Shown here one piece after another: positions 25,361 to 35,058 of a stretch of DNA of 48,767 nucleotides. Where the stretch lies: assembly GCA_903854195.1 (NCBI GenBank), contig CAINVO010000028.1, positions 1 through 48,767 on the forward strand, given 5' to 3'. The stretch is from an uncultured bacterium. GTDB lineage: Bacteria; Patescibacteriota; Minisyncoccia; Phycocordibacterales; CAINVO01. Under the pieces are notes generated by a model that was given only the letters and a program-made list of their open reading frames with translations, searched no databases and was not told the DNA's origin. Both the position numbers and the translations under genes were made by a program. Position 1 is the stretch's first letter. Every line of letters starts with the position of its first letter.

Positions 25361-26080
25361 TTAATTATTGTGACTTAAATTTTTAATAATTCTACGATTA
25401 GAAACTTTTTTGTCTGAAACTATTTCTCCATCTTTAATGTGAATAATTCTAGCAGCATGCTCTGCAACATCCGGTTCATGGGTAATTAAAATAATTGTGC
25501 CCCCTTGCTCTTCATTTATCTTTTGAAAGGTTCCGAGAACAATTTCTCCGGTCTTAGTATCCAAATTTCCTGTTGGTTCGTCTGCGAGAATAAGTGATGG
25601 ATTATTTACTAGAGCTCTAGCAATTGCAACACGCTGTATTTGTCCTCCTGATAACTCATTTGAAAGATGGTCGAAATGCGATTCATCTAAACCAGCTTTT
25701 GCTAATGCAATTTTAGCTCTCTTTTCTCTCTCCTCTTCATCAACCTCTGCATAAATCAGTGGAAGGGTGGTATTTCTAAGTACAGTAGTGCGGGGTAAAA
25801 GATTGAAGGATTGAAACACAAAACCAATTTTATTTTTTCTTATGTCTGCAAGTTCATCATCAGAAAGTTTAGAAACGTCGTGACCATCTAAAAAATACTT
25901 TCCACCTGTAGGCGTGTCCAAGGCACCAAGAATATGCATCAATGTTGATTTTCCAGAACCAGAAGGTCCCATAATCGCAACAAATTCTCCATCTTCTATA
26001 GTAAAGGAAACTCCTTTCAAGGCTTTGGTTTCAGTGTCTCCACTGCTATAGGTTTTTTTTACATCTTTAATTTCAATCAT
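25361..26080 (-). CDS. MacB/LolD-type ABC transporter ATPase
   Basis: 239 residues with Walker [11 protein letters not shown]-loop [16 protein letters not shown], signature [15 protein letters not shown], Walker [13 protein letters not shown] and switch histidine [13 protein letters not shown]. The N-terminal [16 protein letters not shown] is typical of the LolD/MacB subfamily. It powers the adjacent FtsX-type permease. It lies between the adaptor and permease genes with gaps of 29 and 15 bases, in one operon. Confidence 0.95.
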   Translation of the reverse strand: MIEIKDVKKTYSSGDTETKALKGVSFTIEDGEFVAIMGPSGSGKSTLMHILGALDTPTGGKYFLDGHDVSKLSDDELADIRKNKIGFVFQSFNLLPRTTVLRNTTLPLIYAEVDEEEREKRAKIALAKAGLDESHFDHLSNELSGGQIQRVAIARALVNNPSLILADEPTGNLDTKTGEIVLGTFQKINEEQGGTIILITHEPDVAEHAARIIHIKDGEIVSDKKVSNRRIIKNLSHNN

Positions 26081-26109
26081 ATTTATTTTGTGTATTTTAA
26101 AGATTTTAT

Positions 26110-27864
26110 CTATCTTCCTGTTGCAGCTCTTCCTGCTCCACCTGCACCTCCGCCACCTCCAAGCAAACTCAAACCACTTTTTGCAGAACTTGCTGTAGTT
26201 ACGGCAGAACCATTTGTTGTTTTTGTGATAATTAATTGACCTTCATCCAAACCACTAGTTATTTCTGTTTCTGTATCGTTGGATAAACCAATTTGTACAA
26301 CCTGTGAGACAGGTGCGTTTTTCAAAGTGATACCTGTGAGATTTGAAGAACTAGATGATGCTGAAATGCTTTCATTTGCACTTGGAATCAAAACATAACT
26401 ATTGTTTCCCTGAGTTTTAATTGATGAATTTGGAACAACAAGCACATCTGTTTTTGTGTTTGTAATAATTGAGGCATTTACACTCATGTTTGGTTTTACC
26501 TGATCATTTGGCAAATCGAAACCAATCTTTACGGTGTAGTTAACTACACCTTGTGTAACTGTACCAAGTAAATCAATATCAATTACTTTTCCTGTCAAAG
26601 TGATATCTGGAAGAGCGTCGAAAGTTAATGTCGCTGGATCCCCAAGTTTTACTTTTGCAACATCAACCTCATTAAGTGGAAGTGTGGCAATTTTATTTTG
26701 AGTGGTCATTGTAACAACAACTGTTCCACTGCTTACCTGATCACCTTTTTGCACAGCGATAGATGCAACCTGACCATCAAATGGTGCACGTATGATTGTA
26801 TTGTCATAATTATTTTGAGCTGATGACAGTGAGGCTTTAGAACTTTCAAGTGACGCTTCAGATGAAGCAATATCTTCAGGACGCGCAGGAGCTTGTTTTA
26901 ATACAAGTTGGGACTGTGATGAAGTATAACTTTGTTCTGCAGAAGAAATGCCTGATGAAAGATTTTGTATTGAGCTTCTAGCTGAGGCAACACTACTCTT
27001 GAATGAATCAACGTTTGATTTGTATTTTGAGGCATCAAACGAAACAGCGTTAATAGCAGCCGACAAATCATTTGTAAATGTTTGTATCTTATCTAAATAT
27101 TTTTGAGACATATCAGCCAAAGCAATTGCGTCTGTACTACTACTAATACCTGAAATGGAAGTCTTCCAATCATTTAAGACTTTTGTGATATCAGAACGCT
27201 CAGACTGAACCTGTTGCTTTTGGTTTATATCAAAAGGAGTCAAAACAATTGCGGCATTTGTCTGTGAATCATAAAAGGTAAGTTCAAACTGAGGTGTGTT
27301 CGATTGTGGATTTCCAAAAAGCTGATCTGTACTTGTACGAATAGTATTTTCTGCCTGAACTTCAGCTGACTCGATTTGCTGCAAAAGATTTTGTCTTGCA
27401 TTATTTACTGAAAGCTGAGTTACCGCCAAATCCTGAGATGTGTCTCCATTTATCAATTTGTCATAATTGGCTTGAGCACTTGTAACATTAGCTTGCGCTT
27501 GAGTAAGAGAAACTAAAGCTGCTCGATTATCTACTGTAAGTAAAAGATCTCCTTGTTTTACCATGTCACCGTTCTGAACTTTTATAGATGTGACTTGTCC
27601 AGAAGACTGTGCCGTAAGGCCGAGTTGGTTTTGCGCAGACACCTGACCTGTTCCAGATATTGATGTAACTATTGTATCTCTTGAAACAGCAGAGAGGTTG
27701 TATGTTGTTGGAACAACATTGGCATATGATTTATAAATATAAAAACCGCCTAGTATGACAACAAGAGCGATAATGGTACTTACTATTTTGTGTTCCGTTA
27801 TGTATTTGGAGCTTTTTTGATAAATTGATTTTGATGCTGTTTTTATCGAATTTGAATCTGTCAT
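26110..27864 (-). CDS. MacA-like periplasmic adaptor (HlyD/RND adaptor family)
   Basis: 584 residues. An N-terminal transmembrane helix (KIVSTIIALVVILGGFYIY) is followed by a lipoyl half-motif (SAQNQLGLTAQSSGQVTSIKVQNGDMVKQGDLLL), a long helical hairpin (about 120-345), the second lipoyl half (IIRAPFDGQVASIAVQKGDQVSSG), and beta-barrel and membrane-proximal domains. The tail is Gly/Ala-rich. First gene of the export operon. In a bacterium without an outer membrane the long coiled coil must contact something other than TolC, perhaps the cell wall or surface layer. Confidence 0.9.
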   Translation of the reverse strand: MTDSNSIKTASKSIYQKSSKYITEHKIVSTIIALVVILGGFYIYKSYANVVPTTYNLSAVSRDTIVTSISGTGQVSAQNQLGLTAQSSGQVTSIKVQNGDMVKQGDLLLTVDNRAALVSLTQAQANVTSAQANYDKLINGDTSQDLAVTQLSVNNARQNLLQQIESAEVQAENTIRTSTDQLFGNPQSNTPQFELTFYDSQTNAAIVLTPFDINQKQQVQSERSDITKVLNDWKTSISGISSSTDAIALADMSQKYLDKIQTFTNDLSAAINAVSFDASKYKSNVDSFKSSVASARSSIQNLSSGISSAEQSYTSSQSQLVLKQAPARPEDIASSEASLESSKASLSSAQNNYDNTIIRAPFDGQVASIAVQKGDQVSSGTVVVTMTTQNKIATLPLNEVDVAKVKLGDPATLTFDALPDITLTGKVIDIDLLGTVTQGVVNYTVKIGFDLPNDQVKPNMSVNASIITNTKTDVLVVPNSSIKTQGNNSYVLIPSANESISASSSSSNLTGITLKNAPVSQVVQIGLSNDTETEITSGLDEGQLIITKTTNGSAVTTASSAKSGLSLLGGGGGAGGAGRAATGR

Positions 27865-27996
27865 TTTAATTAAAAATTAGTAAAAAGGCTGCTTAATATT
27901 CTATACATACATATTACCATTTAAACCCTATAAATATTTCACTTTACACAGGTTCGTACACCTTGGCACTCTAATGGCTACCCAAAACTTACAAAG

Positions 27997-29958
27997 CTAA
28001 TCGAACAACTCCAACATATTTTCTAAGGCTATCTCAGCCACACCTACAACACTGTCAGCCCCTCCATAATAAACATAAACTATTTTCTTACTTTTGTTTG
28101 TGCGTAAGACCATACCGCAAGGAAAGACCACATTATTTATTTGTCCTTTTTTTTCATAAGACATGACAGGTTCAAGTATGGGCATTGCGGTACGAGCCAA
28201 AACTTTTTCTGGATTTTGATTGTCCAAAAGTATTGCACCTACTCTGTACACACCGTCTACATCAATACCATGATAAAGAGTGAGCAGACCTTTTTCTGTA
28301 ACAATAGGCACAGTGTTTATACCAACCTTTTGAGTGTCCCACATACCCGGACGAGCTTCAAGAATTTGTCGATTCTCAAATTTATTTCTATTCTCAAATT
28401 TTAATGTTTCAGAATAATCAATACAAACTTTTCTATTAACACGGTGAATGAGGGCATACTTACCTTTTACTTTTTCTGACATGAGAGCACCGTCCTTATC
28501 ATCAACCCCATCAGCACTTATAAGATATGGCTCAGTCCACTTCCAAAATCTATTTTTAAAATCATTTATATCAATAGAAGTAAGAGCAATATGCGGAGTA
28601 TCAGTGCCGTTGAATGCCGTATAAGCCATAAAAATCTTTTTACCAATTATAGTTAGGCGTGGATCTTCACATCCAGAATTTGCATTTGGTATATTTTTGT
28701 TTTCAAAAGCCATGTGAGGACCATATATTGGCTCTGGGGAACGATAGTCAATGGTCACAGCGTCATGACTTGAGGCATAGCCAATATAAGAAGTGTTGTC
28801 ACCTGACATTGCTCTATAAACAACATGAACTTGATCATCTATAGCAACTGCCGAAGGATTGAAAACAGCTCGTGACTCCCAAACACTACCCTTCACAGGC
28901 TCAAGTAGTGGTTTTTTACCTACTCTTTGCAAAACATGTTTTTTTTTATATACAGAAAATGAAAGTGGGCGTTCAGATAAATCGAAATATTCCATACTCG
29001 ACAACAAAGCCTCAAGTGACATCTCTGCACTTGCACAAACAGTATCTGCTCCGCCGTAATAAACATGGAGTTTACGGTCAACAATCAAAGTTCCTGATGG
29101 AAATGTAATATTTTTTACAACACCGTTCTTTTCATAATCAGTCTCTGGCACCATGAATGGACCTTTTGTTTTAGCAATAACTTTTTTAGGATTTTTCAAA
29201 TCAAGCAACACTGCTTCAACTCCAAAAATGGGGTCTGTGGAATGATAATTTTGAATGTGCGAGTAAACCAAAAGCCAACCGTATCTTGTTTTTATAGGAG
29301 CTGCACCAATTTCCAAATGGTCACCATCTTTTTTGGGAATATCTAAAATCTGATCATTTATTTTTTCGTGCCAAGCAAACCAAGCTTTTTCATTCCACAA
29401 ATCTTCGATGCGATCAAATTGGGCAATTGATATTTTAGTTGGTGGTTGATCGGTGTGAGCCGCAAAAATAACAGTATATTTACCATTTATTTTTTCTGGA
29501 AAAAGTGACATAGCCTTTGCATTAAAAGGTGTAACAAGATGTCTTTCGGTAATAGTTTTCATATCCTTAGACATTGCCACAGCTACTTTAATACCGTCAG
29601 CGTGAAATGGATAAGCACTAAGTGCGGTGTAGAAAATATAATATGTATCGCCTATTTTTGTTACGCGAGGATCTTCACAACCAAATCTCTCCCATGACTC
29701 TTCAGGAGAAATAAGTTGAATGTTATCAATAAATTGTCCTTTCTTTCCCAAAACTGCTCTACCGACAGTTGATAAAATAAAATTACCCTCAGCAAATTTT
29801 TTTGGTTTTGAACTTGCACGATAAATCAAATTGAGCTCTTGTCCATCTTTTCCATCCACAAAAACTGGTGAACCGTTAAAGGCCTCATAATCTCTCCAAG
29901 GAGAAGACGCATCTGGAGTAATTATTGGATTTTTTGGATTACGGTGAACAGAAAACAT
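27997..29958 (-). CDS. Tandem-domain GH130-type mannoside phosphorylase/hydrolase
   Basis: 653 residues made of two five-bladed-propeller GH130 domains (about 1-325 and 340-653), a fusion not usual in the family. Each has the GCEDPR motif (D96 and D432), where the aspartate is the family's proton donor. Each also has an LFPEKINGKY-type loop and a closing VYYGGAD motif. The phosphate-binding His-Arg after that loop is present only in domain 2 (LIHRV, 505-506); domain 1 reads VIFAAH. Domain 2 may therefore be a phosphorylase releasing mannose-1-phosphate, and domain 1 a hydrolase or binding domain. Last gene of the mannose operon. Confidence 0.85.
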   Translation of the reverse strand: MFSVHRNPKNPIITPDASSPWRDYEAFNGSPVFVDGKDGQELNLIYRASSKPKKFAEGNFILSTVGRAVLGKKGQFIDNIQLISPEESWERFGCEDPRVTKIGDTYYIFYTALSAYPFHADGIKVAVAMSKDMKTITERHLVTPFNAKAMSLFPEKINGKYTVIFAAHTDQPPTKISIAQFDRIEDLWNEKAWFAWHEKINDQILDIPKKDGDHLEIGAAPIKTRYGWLLVYSHIQNYHSTDPIFGVEAVLLDLKNPKKVIAKTKGPFMVPETDYEKNGVVKNITFPSGTLIVDRKLHVYYGGADTVCASAEMSLEALLSSMEYFDLSERPLSFSVYKKKHVLQRVGKKPLLEPVKGSVWESRAVFNPSAVAIDDQVHVVYRAMSGDNTSYIGYASSHDAVTIDYRSPEPIYGPHMAFENKNIPNANSGCEDPRLTIIGKKIFMAYTAFNGTDTPHIALTSIDINDFKNRFWKWTEPYLISADGVDDKDGALMSEKVKGKYALIHRVNRKVCIDYSETLKFENRNKFENRQILEARPGMWDTQKVGINTVPIVTEKGLLTLYHGIDVDGVYRVGAILLDNQNPEKVLARTAMPILEPVMSYEKKGQINNVVFPCGMVLRTNKSKKIVYVYYGGADSVVGVAEIALENMLELFD

Positions 29959-29978
29959 TGTATTATTTTATTAGTTTT

Positions 29979-31883
29979 TTAGTTAGATAATACCTTATTA
30001 AATTCCTTTACTACCGGAGAGGTAAACTCTATTTGTTTATCCTTTATAATATCATCAAGAAAATCTTTTAGTACTACTGTGGCTACACAAACCACTCTGT
30101 CACCACCTCCATAGTATACAAAAAGCTGTCCATCTTTTACTAATGCTCCTGATGCATAAACAACACCAGCCTTACCTTCATTTTCATAATGCATGTCAGG
30201 CTCAAGTATAGGATGTGAAGCCCTATATAAAATTTTGGTTGGGTCATTCAAATCCAAAACCATCGCACCAAGTTTATAGCGATTATCATCATACATATCG
30301 ATGGCATGATACAGAAGTAACCAACCGATGTCAGTTTTAATAGGTGGTGGACCAGCTCCTCGTAACTTATTATCCCAAAAATCTTCCCGTCCAGGCTGTG
30401 GACCCTCTGGTCTCTGACTTCTAATAACAAAGGGTTTGTCTATATCCTCTACATACGAAACTAAAATTTTAGGGGCTATACCATTCAAGATGGCGTACTT
30501 ACCATTTATTTTTTCTGGAAACAAAACCCAATTTTTATTTCTCTGATTTTTTGGTGAAATTAAATATGGTTTTTTCCAATTCCAATATCCTGACTTAATT
30601 CCTTTTTGAAAATCCTTTTCTGAAATAGATGTAAGTGCAATACGAATAGAATCCCAACCACCAAAAGCCACGTACATGACATATATACATTTTCCTATTT
30701 TTACCGCTCGAGGATCTTCACATCCAACCCAACTACCACCTGATCTATAAACCTCTGGTAAGTACATTTTCGGACCACTTATAAGTAATGGGTCCGGGAG
30801 ACCAAAACCTTTTGAAGGTTCAAATACTGGAGATGACGATCTCTTATCAAAATTTAATCCATCAGAGCTTTCTGAGTGACCAAGTACTGACATACCTTCG
30901 TTTCCTACCGCCCTATATAGTAGATGTACATTATCTCCAACTTGAACAGCTGCTGGATTGAATACAGCCTCGTTTTCCCATTTATTTCCTGTATCTGGTG
31001 AAAGTACAGGATTGGCAACGTGACGTGTAAGAGTTACTCTATCCGGTCGAAGTTGATGTTTAACTTTTCCAATTGGCTTAACTCTGCCTATTAAAAGCTC
31101 ACCCTGAGCAGTAACCCAATAAAGCAAAATATCATCATCTTGTGGAACTGCACCGATAATGGAATGGTTTGTACTTTCTGGAAATCTACCTTCACTTTTC
31201 CATAAAGCAGTCTCGCTTCTCCATAAAATTTTTCTTGGATTGTCAAAGGAAAAAATCGCGCCTCCAACAGAAATATTGTACATTTCGTCATGATCATTTA
31301 TTGATTCATAAATAAGGGCAATACCTCTATCAGTAGAAAAAGCTCCCATTACTTTTAAAAGTCCATCGTCAAACATCCCCGCACGAGATGTGAAAACATA
31401 TTCATTATTGTCATCCCATTTTTTAAAATCGGTAGAAGTTAATGCGGAAACAAACACTTCACTTTCATACATCAAATATTGCCCTTTAACCAATGTTTCT
31501 GATGCAATTACAGACTCACGGCCTTGAAATTCAACCTCCGATACAACATTCCAATCATAAAGATTTTTTGAATAAGCTGTAATTCTATATTTTTTGGACT
31601 TATACGTACGAACGTAGGTTACTAAATATTTTTTTTCAACAAGCGCAAATCTAAAATCACGGCACTCACTTGGTAAATGAATCCTGAGCCCATTTTTAAA
31701 AGTTACTCTTTTTTCTTTAGAAATCTCTGCTGGTTCAAAGTATTCTCCAGTTTTACTCCAGGCAAAATAAAAGCCAGCGTCCGAAACGCTCGCTTCAAGC
31801 AGGGCTATGGAGTTATTGTATGTCAGTACGCCGACCGGGATGAGGATATTATGTTTTATGTTTAAATTATTCTTTGCACTCAT
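29979..31883 (-). CDS. GH130-type protein with an extra N-terminal propeller-like domain
   Basis: 634 residues. The C-terminal half (about 285-634) is a GH130 domain: ENEAVFNPAAV, GCEDPR at 388-392, LFPEKINGKY near 455, VYYGGGD near the end. The His-Arg phosphate motif is replaced (YAILNGI). The N-terminal half has propeller-like repeats (ALTSTDFKKWDDNN, FDNPRKILWRSE) but no EDPR motif and looks like a decayed GH130 domain. It lies 20 bases upstream of the tandem GH130 gene and appears related to it by domain loss. The substrate is probably a beta-mannoside. Confidence 0.8.
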   Translation of the reverse strand: MSAKNNLNIKHNILIPVGVLTYNNSIALLEASVSDAGFYFAWSKTGEYFEPAEISKEKRVTFKNGLRIHLPSECRDFRFALVEKKYLVTYVRTYKSKKYRITAYSKNLYDWNVVSEVEFQGRESVIASETLVKGQYLMYESEVFVSALTSTDFKKWDDNNEYVFTSRAGMFDDGLLKVMGAFSTDRGIALIYESINDHDEMYNISVGGAIFSFDNPRKILWRSETALWKSEGRFPESTNHSIIGAVPQDDDILLYWVTAQGELLIGRVKPIGKVKHQLRPDRVTLTRHVANPVLSPDTGNKWENEAVFNPAAVQVGDNVHLLYRAVGNEGMSVLGHSESSDGLNFDKRSSSPVFEPSKGFGLPDPLLISGPKMYLPEVYRSGGSWVGCEDPRAVKIGKCIYVMYVAFGGWDSIRIALTSISEKDFQKGIKSGYWNWKKPYLISPKNQRNKNWVLFPEKINGKYAILNGIAPKILVSYVEDIDKPFVIRSQRPEGPQPGREDFWDNKLRGAGPPPIKTDIGWLLLYHAIDMYDDNRYKLGAMVLDLNDPTKILYRASHPILEPDMHYENEGKAGVVYASGALVKDGQLFVYYGGGDRVVCVATVVLKDFLDDIIKDKQIEFTSPVVKEFNKVLSN

Positions 31884-31897
31884 CTTTTAATTTTATT

Positions 31898-32239
31898 TTA
31901 TTTCCGACCGTACACATCATCTATTCTTACAATGTCTTCTTCAGAAAAATTTCCTATTGATATTTCTAAAATCTCAACCTTTTCATCTCTAGATGATATT
32001 CTATGTCTCATCTCCTTTTCAATAAAAAATTCTTCACCTTCTTTTGCCTCAATTTCTTTTTCTCCAATAATCAAAACAGGATTTCCTTTCAAAACCTTCC
32101 AAAATTCTTGTCTGTCGTGATGATACTGTAAACTTAGCGATTGATTTGGTAAAACTGTGATGATTTTTACCGTAGATGGCTCATTGTTAGTATAACGAAT
32201 GAAATCACCCCACGGTCTATTTTCGTAGACCTTATTCAT
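31898..32239 (-). CDS. Stand-alone type II mannose-6-phosphate isomerase-like cupin
   Basis: 113 residues equal to the C-terminal cupin of bifunctional ManC/AlgA enzymes: RPWGDFIRY, VKIITVLPNQSLSLQYHHDRQEFWKVLKGNPVLI, the metal ligands in QYHHDRQEFW and MRHRIS, and the end EEDIVRIDDVYGR. It would interconvert mannose-6-phosphate and fructose-6-phosphate. Its ATG at 32239 overlaps the end of the PMM-like gene by 8 bases. TATAAT inside that gene, 8 bases before the ATG, may be an internal promoter. Confidence 0.88.
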   Translation of the reverse strand: MNKVYENRPWGDFIRYTNNEPSTVKIITVLPNQSLSLQYHHDRQEFWKVLKGNPVLIIGEKEIEAKEGEEFFIEKEMRHRISSRDEKVEILEISIGNFSEEDIVRIDDVYGRK

Positions 32240-33086
32240 ATACTGCTATTATATCACGAAGATGAGCCAAAGTGTCGGATGGGTTATGCACACGTATAGA
32301 TTCTACTCCAAAATCTTTTACTGACTGATCATTTCCACCAACAAATATTGCATCACCAAAAAATAACAAGTCCTCAATTTTTAATTTAAGTAAATTTAGT
32401 AATTTTTTTATTGCATATGCTTTGTTGACACCCTTCTTTGTAATATCGATTGTATTAGAGCCGCCGATAGCAATCTCAAAATCAGGTAATAGCGGGTCCA
32501 TAAAGGCTTTCATCTCTTTACGCTTAGATTGATCAGGGTCATATGGCTCTTTTACCGAAAGTGGAGCCTGTTGACCAAGCATTGATACACTGACCTGAGC
32601 ACCCCTATCTTCTACTGTATTTCCATATTCGGTTTTATCTGGAATTCCAAAATGTGCACGCATAACTGTAACTACTCCGAGTAATTTTTTTCTTTCCTCT
32701 TTTGAAAGATTCTCTTCATACACTGCTGACCACTTTTTTTGAAAGAAAAAATTAGAAAACAAGGACCATTGTCTCTTGTAGACAAACAGGTCACTACCAT
32801 TTTGAGGAAAAAGTATAAGTTTTGATAATTTTTCTTCTGAACACCCAGCTTCTTTCAATCTATCCAAAATCTGTACTCTAAACCTATCGTAGAAACCCCC
32901 GGAAATCACAACCACATAAAAATTATCTAGAAGTTTCAATAAAGTTTTAGACATCTCGTCACTTACTGGAGCCTTACTTGGAGCCAAAGTGCCGTCTAGA
33001 TCAAAAATCAAAGCTTTTGGACGAGTATGTGGATGCGTTTGCGGATAAGCCTGCACAGGATTATTAGCATTTTCTATTTCAGTCAT
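32232..33086 (-). CDS. HAD-IIB hydrolase, phosphomannomutase (eukaryotic-type) like
   Basis: 284 residues. HAD motif I IFDLDGTLAPSKAPVS, motif II VVISGG, cap-domain segments FPQNGSDLFVYK and VEDRGAQVSVSMLGQQA (compare NGMLNVSPIGR of PMM), and motif IV FFGDAIFVGGNDQSV (compare FFGD-GGND). This pattern fits the alpha-phosphomannomutase branch, which converts mannose-1-phosphate to mannose-6-phosphate. First gene of a four-gene operon with a PMI cupin and two GH130 genes, so the pathway reads as mannoside to Man-1-P to Man-6-P to Fru-6-P, or the reverse. TATAAT lies 9 bases before the ATG. Confidence 0.8.
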   Translation of the reverse strand: MTEIENANNPVQAYPQTHPHTRPKALIFDLDGTLAPSKAPVSDEMSKTLLKLLDNFYVVVISGGFYDRFRVQILDRLKEAGCSEEKLSKLILFPQNGSDLFVYKRQWSLFSNFFFQKKWSAVYEENLSKEERKKLLGVVTVMRAHFGIPDKTEYGNTVEDRGAQVSVSMLGQQAPLSVKEPYDPDQSKRKEMKAFMDPLLPDFEIAIGGSNTIDITKKGVNKAYAIKKLLNLLKLKIEDLLFFGDAIFVGGNDQSVKDFGVESIRVHNPSDTLAHLRDIIAVYE

Positions 33087-33130
33087 AATAGAGGGATTAT
33101 AACATTATTTTTTTAGGATATAATACTTCC
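33087..33130. promoter_or_regulatory. Divergent promoters of the mannose operon and the FAD oxidase
   Basis: Minus strand TATAAT (33101-33096), 9 bases before ATG 33086. Plus strand TATAAT (33119-33124), six bases before ATG 33131. The two -10 boxes are only 17 bases apart, so the two directions probably compete. Confidence 0.7.
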
Positions 33131-34822
33131 ATGACAATTAAACAAATAAATATTGAAGGCTTTCAGGGAGACATCGAATACAATGAAAATACTTTAATCG
33201 AACATTCTCGTGATGCTAGCCTTTTTGAAATTAAACCCCAGGCAGTAGTTTTTCCAAAAAACAGTTCCGACGTATGCAAGCTTGTAAAATGGGTAAATGA
33301 AAATAGACAAAATGACCCCACCCTATCTATCACAGCAAGATCGGCGGGGACAGATATGTCTGGTGGTCCATTAAATTCTTCTATCATCTTGGATTTTACT
33401 CGTTATATGAATGCTATTGGAGAAATCACAGACGAATATGGAGTCGTTCAACCTGGATGTTTCTATAGGAATTTTGAAAAAGAAACAATGAAGCGCATGA
33501 GAATCATGCCGACATTTCCTGCGTCTCGTGAAATATGTGCCGTTGGTGGAATGGTTGCCAACAACAGTGGTGGAGAAAAAAGTTTGAAATATGGAAAAAC
33601 AGAAGATCATATCAGACAACTACGTGTAGTATTCAATGATGGAAATGAGTATGTAATAAAACCTTTAACTGAAAAAGAAATTAAAGAAAAGATTGCAATT
33701 GATGAAGGTGTCGTGACCGGAGATGGGAGTGGTCAAGCTACCGACAAAAATGAAGCTGAAATTTACAAAAAAATATGGGCCCTCATTTCTGAAAATTATG
33801 ACCTAATAAAATCTGCCAGACCAGATGTTTCCAAAAATTCAGCTGGTTATTATCTCTGGAATGTTTACGATAAAAAAACTGGAGTATTTGATCTTTGTCA
33901 TTTGATAGCAGGATCTCAAGGGACACTTGGCATTGTAACTGAAATTACTTTCAACCTAGTTCCAGTAGAGCCTTACTCAAATATGCTAGTGGTTTTCTTA
34001 CCAGAGCTCACACACTTAAGCGAGCTAATAAACGAAGTTCTACCTTTTGGACCAGACAGTGTAGAGTCCTATGATGATTACAGTATGAAACTTGCTGTAA
34101 AATTTTTCTTTGATTTTTTCAAACAACTTGGATTTTGGGGAGCAATTAAACTTGGAGTGCAATTCATTCCGGATGCCTGGGCTGTGGTAGCGACAAGAAA
34201 AATTCCTAAACTAATCTTAATGGTAGAATTTACTGGTAACTCTGAAAAAGAAATTCATGAAAAACTGGTTGAATTGAAAAATCACATAATTCATTTTGGA
34301 TACAAAGTTCACATTGCAAGAAACAATGCTGAGGCTGATAAATATTGGCGTATCAGACACGAAAGCTTCAACCTTCTGCGCAAGCATGTAAAAGGCCGCA
34401 GAACAGCTCCTTTCATAGACGACATTATTGTTAAACCTGAATACCTACCTGTATTCATTCCTCGTATTCAAAAACTAATAGATGAATACAAACTTATTTA
34501 CACTGTTGCTGGGCACCCAGGCAATGGAAACTTCCATATCATCCCTCTTATGGATTTGAAATCCCCCTACTCTGCTGACGTCATATTAGATTTATCAAAA
34601 AAAGTTTATGACCTTGTACATGAATACCACGGATCTATTACAGCTGAACACAACGACGGAATTATTCGTACACCTTACCTACTCCAGCAATACGGCCCAG
34701 AAATCATTTCCCTCTTCGAACAAACCAAAAATATATTTGACCCACAAAATATATTCAATCCAGGGAAAAAAGTTGGAGGCACTTTTGAAGATATCAGAAA
34801 GTATATGATTAAGAAAAACTAA
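33131..34822 (+). CDS. FAD-binding oxidase (D-lactate dehydrogenase / GlcD-like)
   Basis: 563 residues. A PCMH-type FAD domain (VVFPKNSSDVCKLVKWVNE, ARSAGTDMSGGPLNSSIILDF, GGMVANNSGGEKSLKYGKT, LIAGSQGTLGIVTEITFNLVP) is followed by a FAD-oxidase C domain with RIRHESFNLLRKH, the metal histidines in AGHPGNGNFHIIP and EHNDGIIRTPYL, and the end FDPQNIFNPGKK. It probably oxidises a D-2-hydroxy acid such as D-lactate. No C-terminal Fe-S domain is present. TATAAT six bases before the ATG gives a leaderless mRNA. Confidence 0.9.
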   Translation: MTIKQINIEGFQGDIEYNENTLIEHSRDASLFEIKPQAVVFPKNSSDVCKLVKWVNENRQNDPTLSITARSAGTDMSGGPLNSSIILDFTRYMNAIGEITDEYGVVQPGCFYRNFEKETMKRMRIMPTFPASREICAVGGMVANNSGGEKSLKYGKTEDHIRQLRVVFNDGNEYVIKPLTEKEIKEKIAIDEGVVTGDGSGQATDKNEAEIYKKIWALISENYDLIKSARPDVSKNSAGYYLWNVYDKKTGVFDLCHLIAGSQGTLGIVTEITFNLVPVEPYSNMLVVFLPELTHLSELINEVLPFGPDSVESYDDYSMKLAVKFFFDFFKQLGFWGAIKLGVQFIPDAWAVVATRKIPKLILMVEFTGNSEKEIHEKLVELKNHIIHFGYKVHIARNNAEADKYWRIRHESFNLLRKHVKGRRTAPFIDDIIVKPEYLPVFIPRIQKLIDEYKLIYTVAGHPGNGNFHIIPLMDLKSPYSADVILDLSKKVYDLVHEYHGSITAEHNDGIIRTPYLLQQYGPEIISLFEQTKNIFDPQNIFNPGKKVGGTFEDIRKYMIKKN

Positions 34823-34847
34823 TTATAAGGTGTAACAAATCTTAGCG

Positions 34848-35054
34848 TTATTTATGTTTTGCAATATCAGAAACAGATAAAGATTCTAATTTAACAGTAG
34901 AAGACGCTGAAACATTCACAGCTGAAACTGACTGATCTCCAACAGGTATCGAATTACTCAAATCAGAATAGTGATTTCTGAAGATTAAAAATCCTGTTAA
35001 TAAAATAATAACTACTACTAGTATAGAAAATGTATAATGTCTTAATTTCATCAT
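34848..35054 (-). pseudogene. Membrane-anchored remnant of a cytochrome-b5-like protein
   Basis: 68 residues: a signal-anchor (FSILVVVIILLTGFLIF), a Ser/Val-rich linker and the end LESLSVSDIAKHK. SDIAKH is how cytochrome-b5-like domains begin (followed by N-x-x-DCW and later the haem histidines). After the stop, the +1 frame continues N-N-A-K-I-C-Y-T-L before another stop, which looks like the next segment of that domain. The haem-binding part is gone. It may be a truncated gene, or a short protein whose likeness is chance. It starts 4 bases after rlmB. Confidence 0.45.
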
Positions 35055-35058
35055 TATT

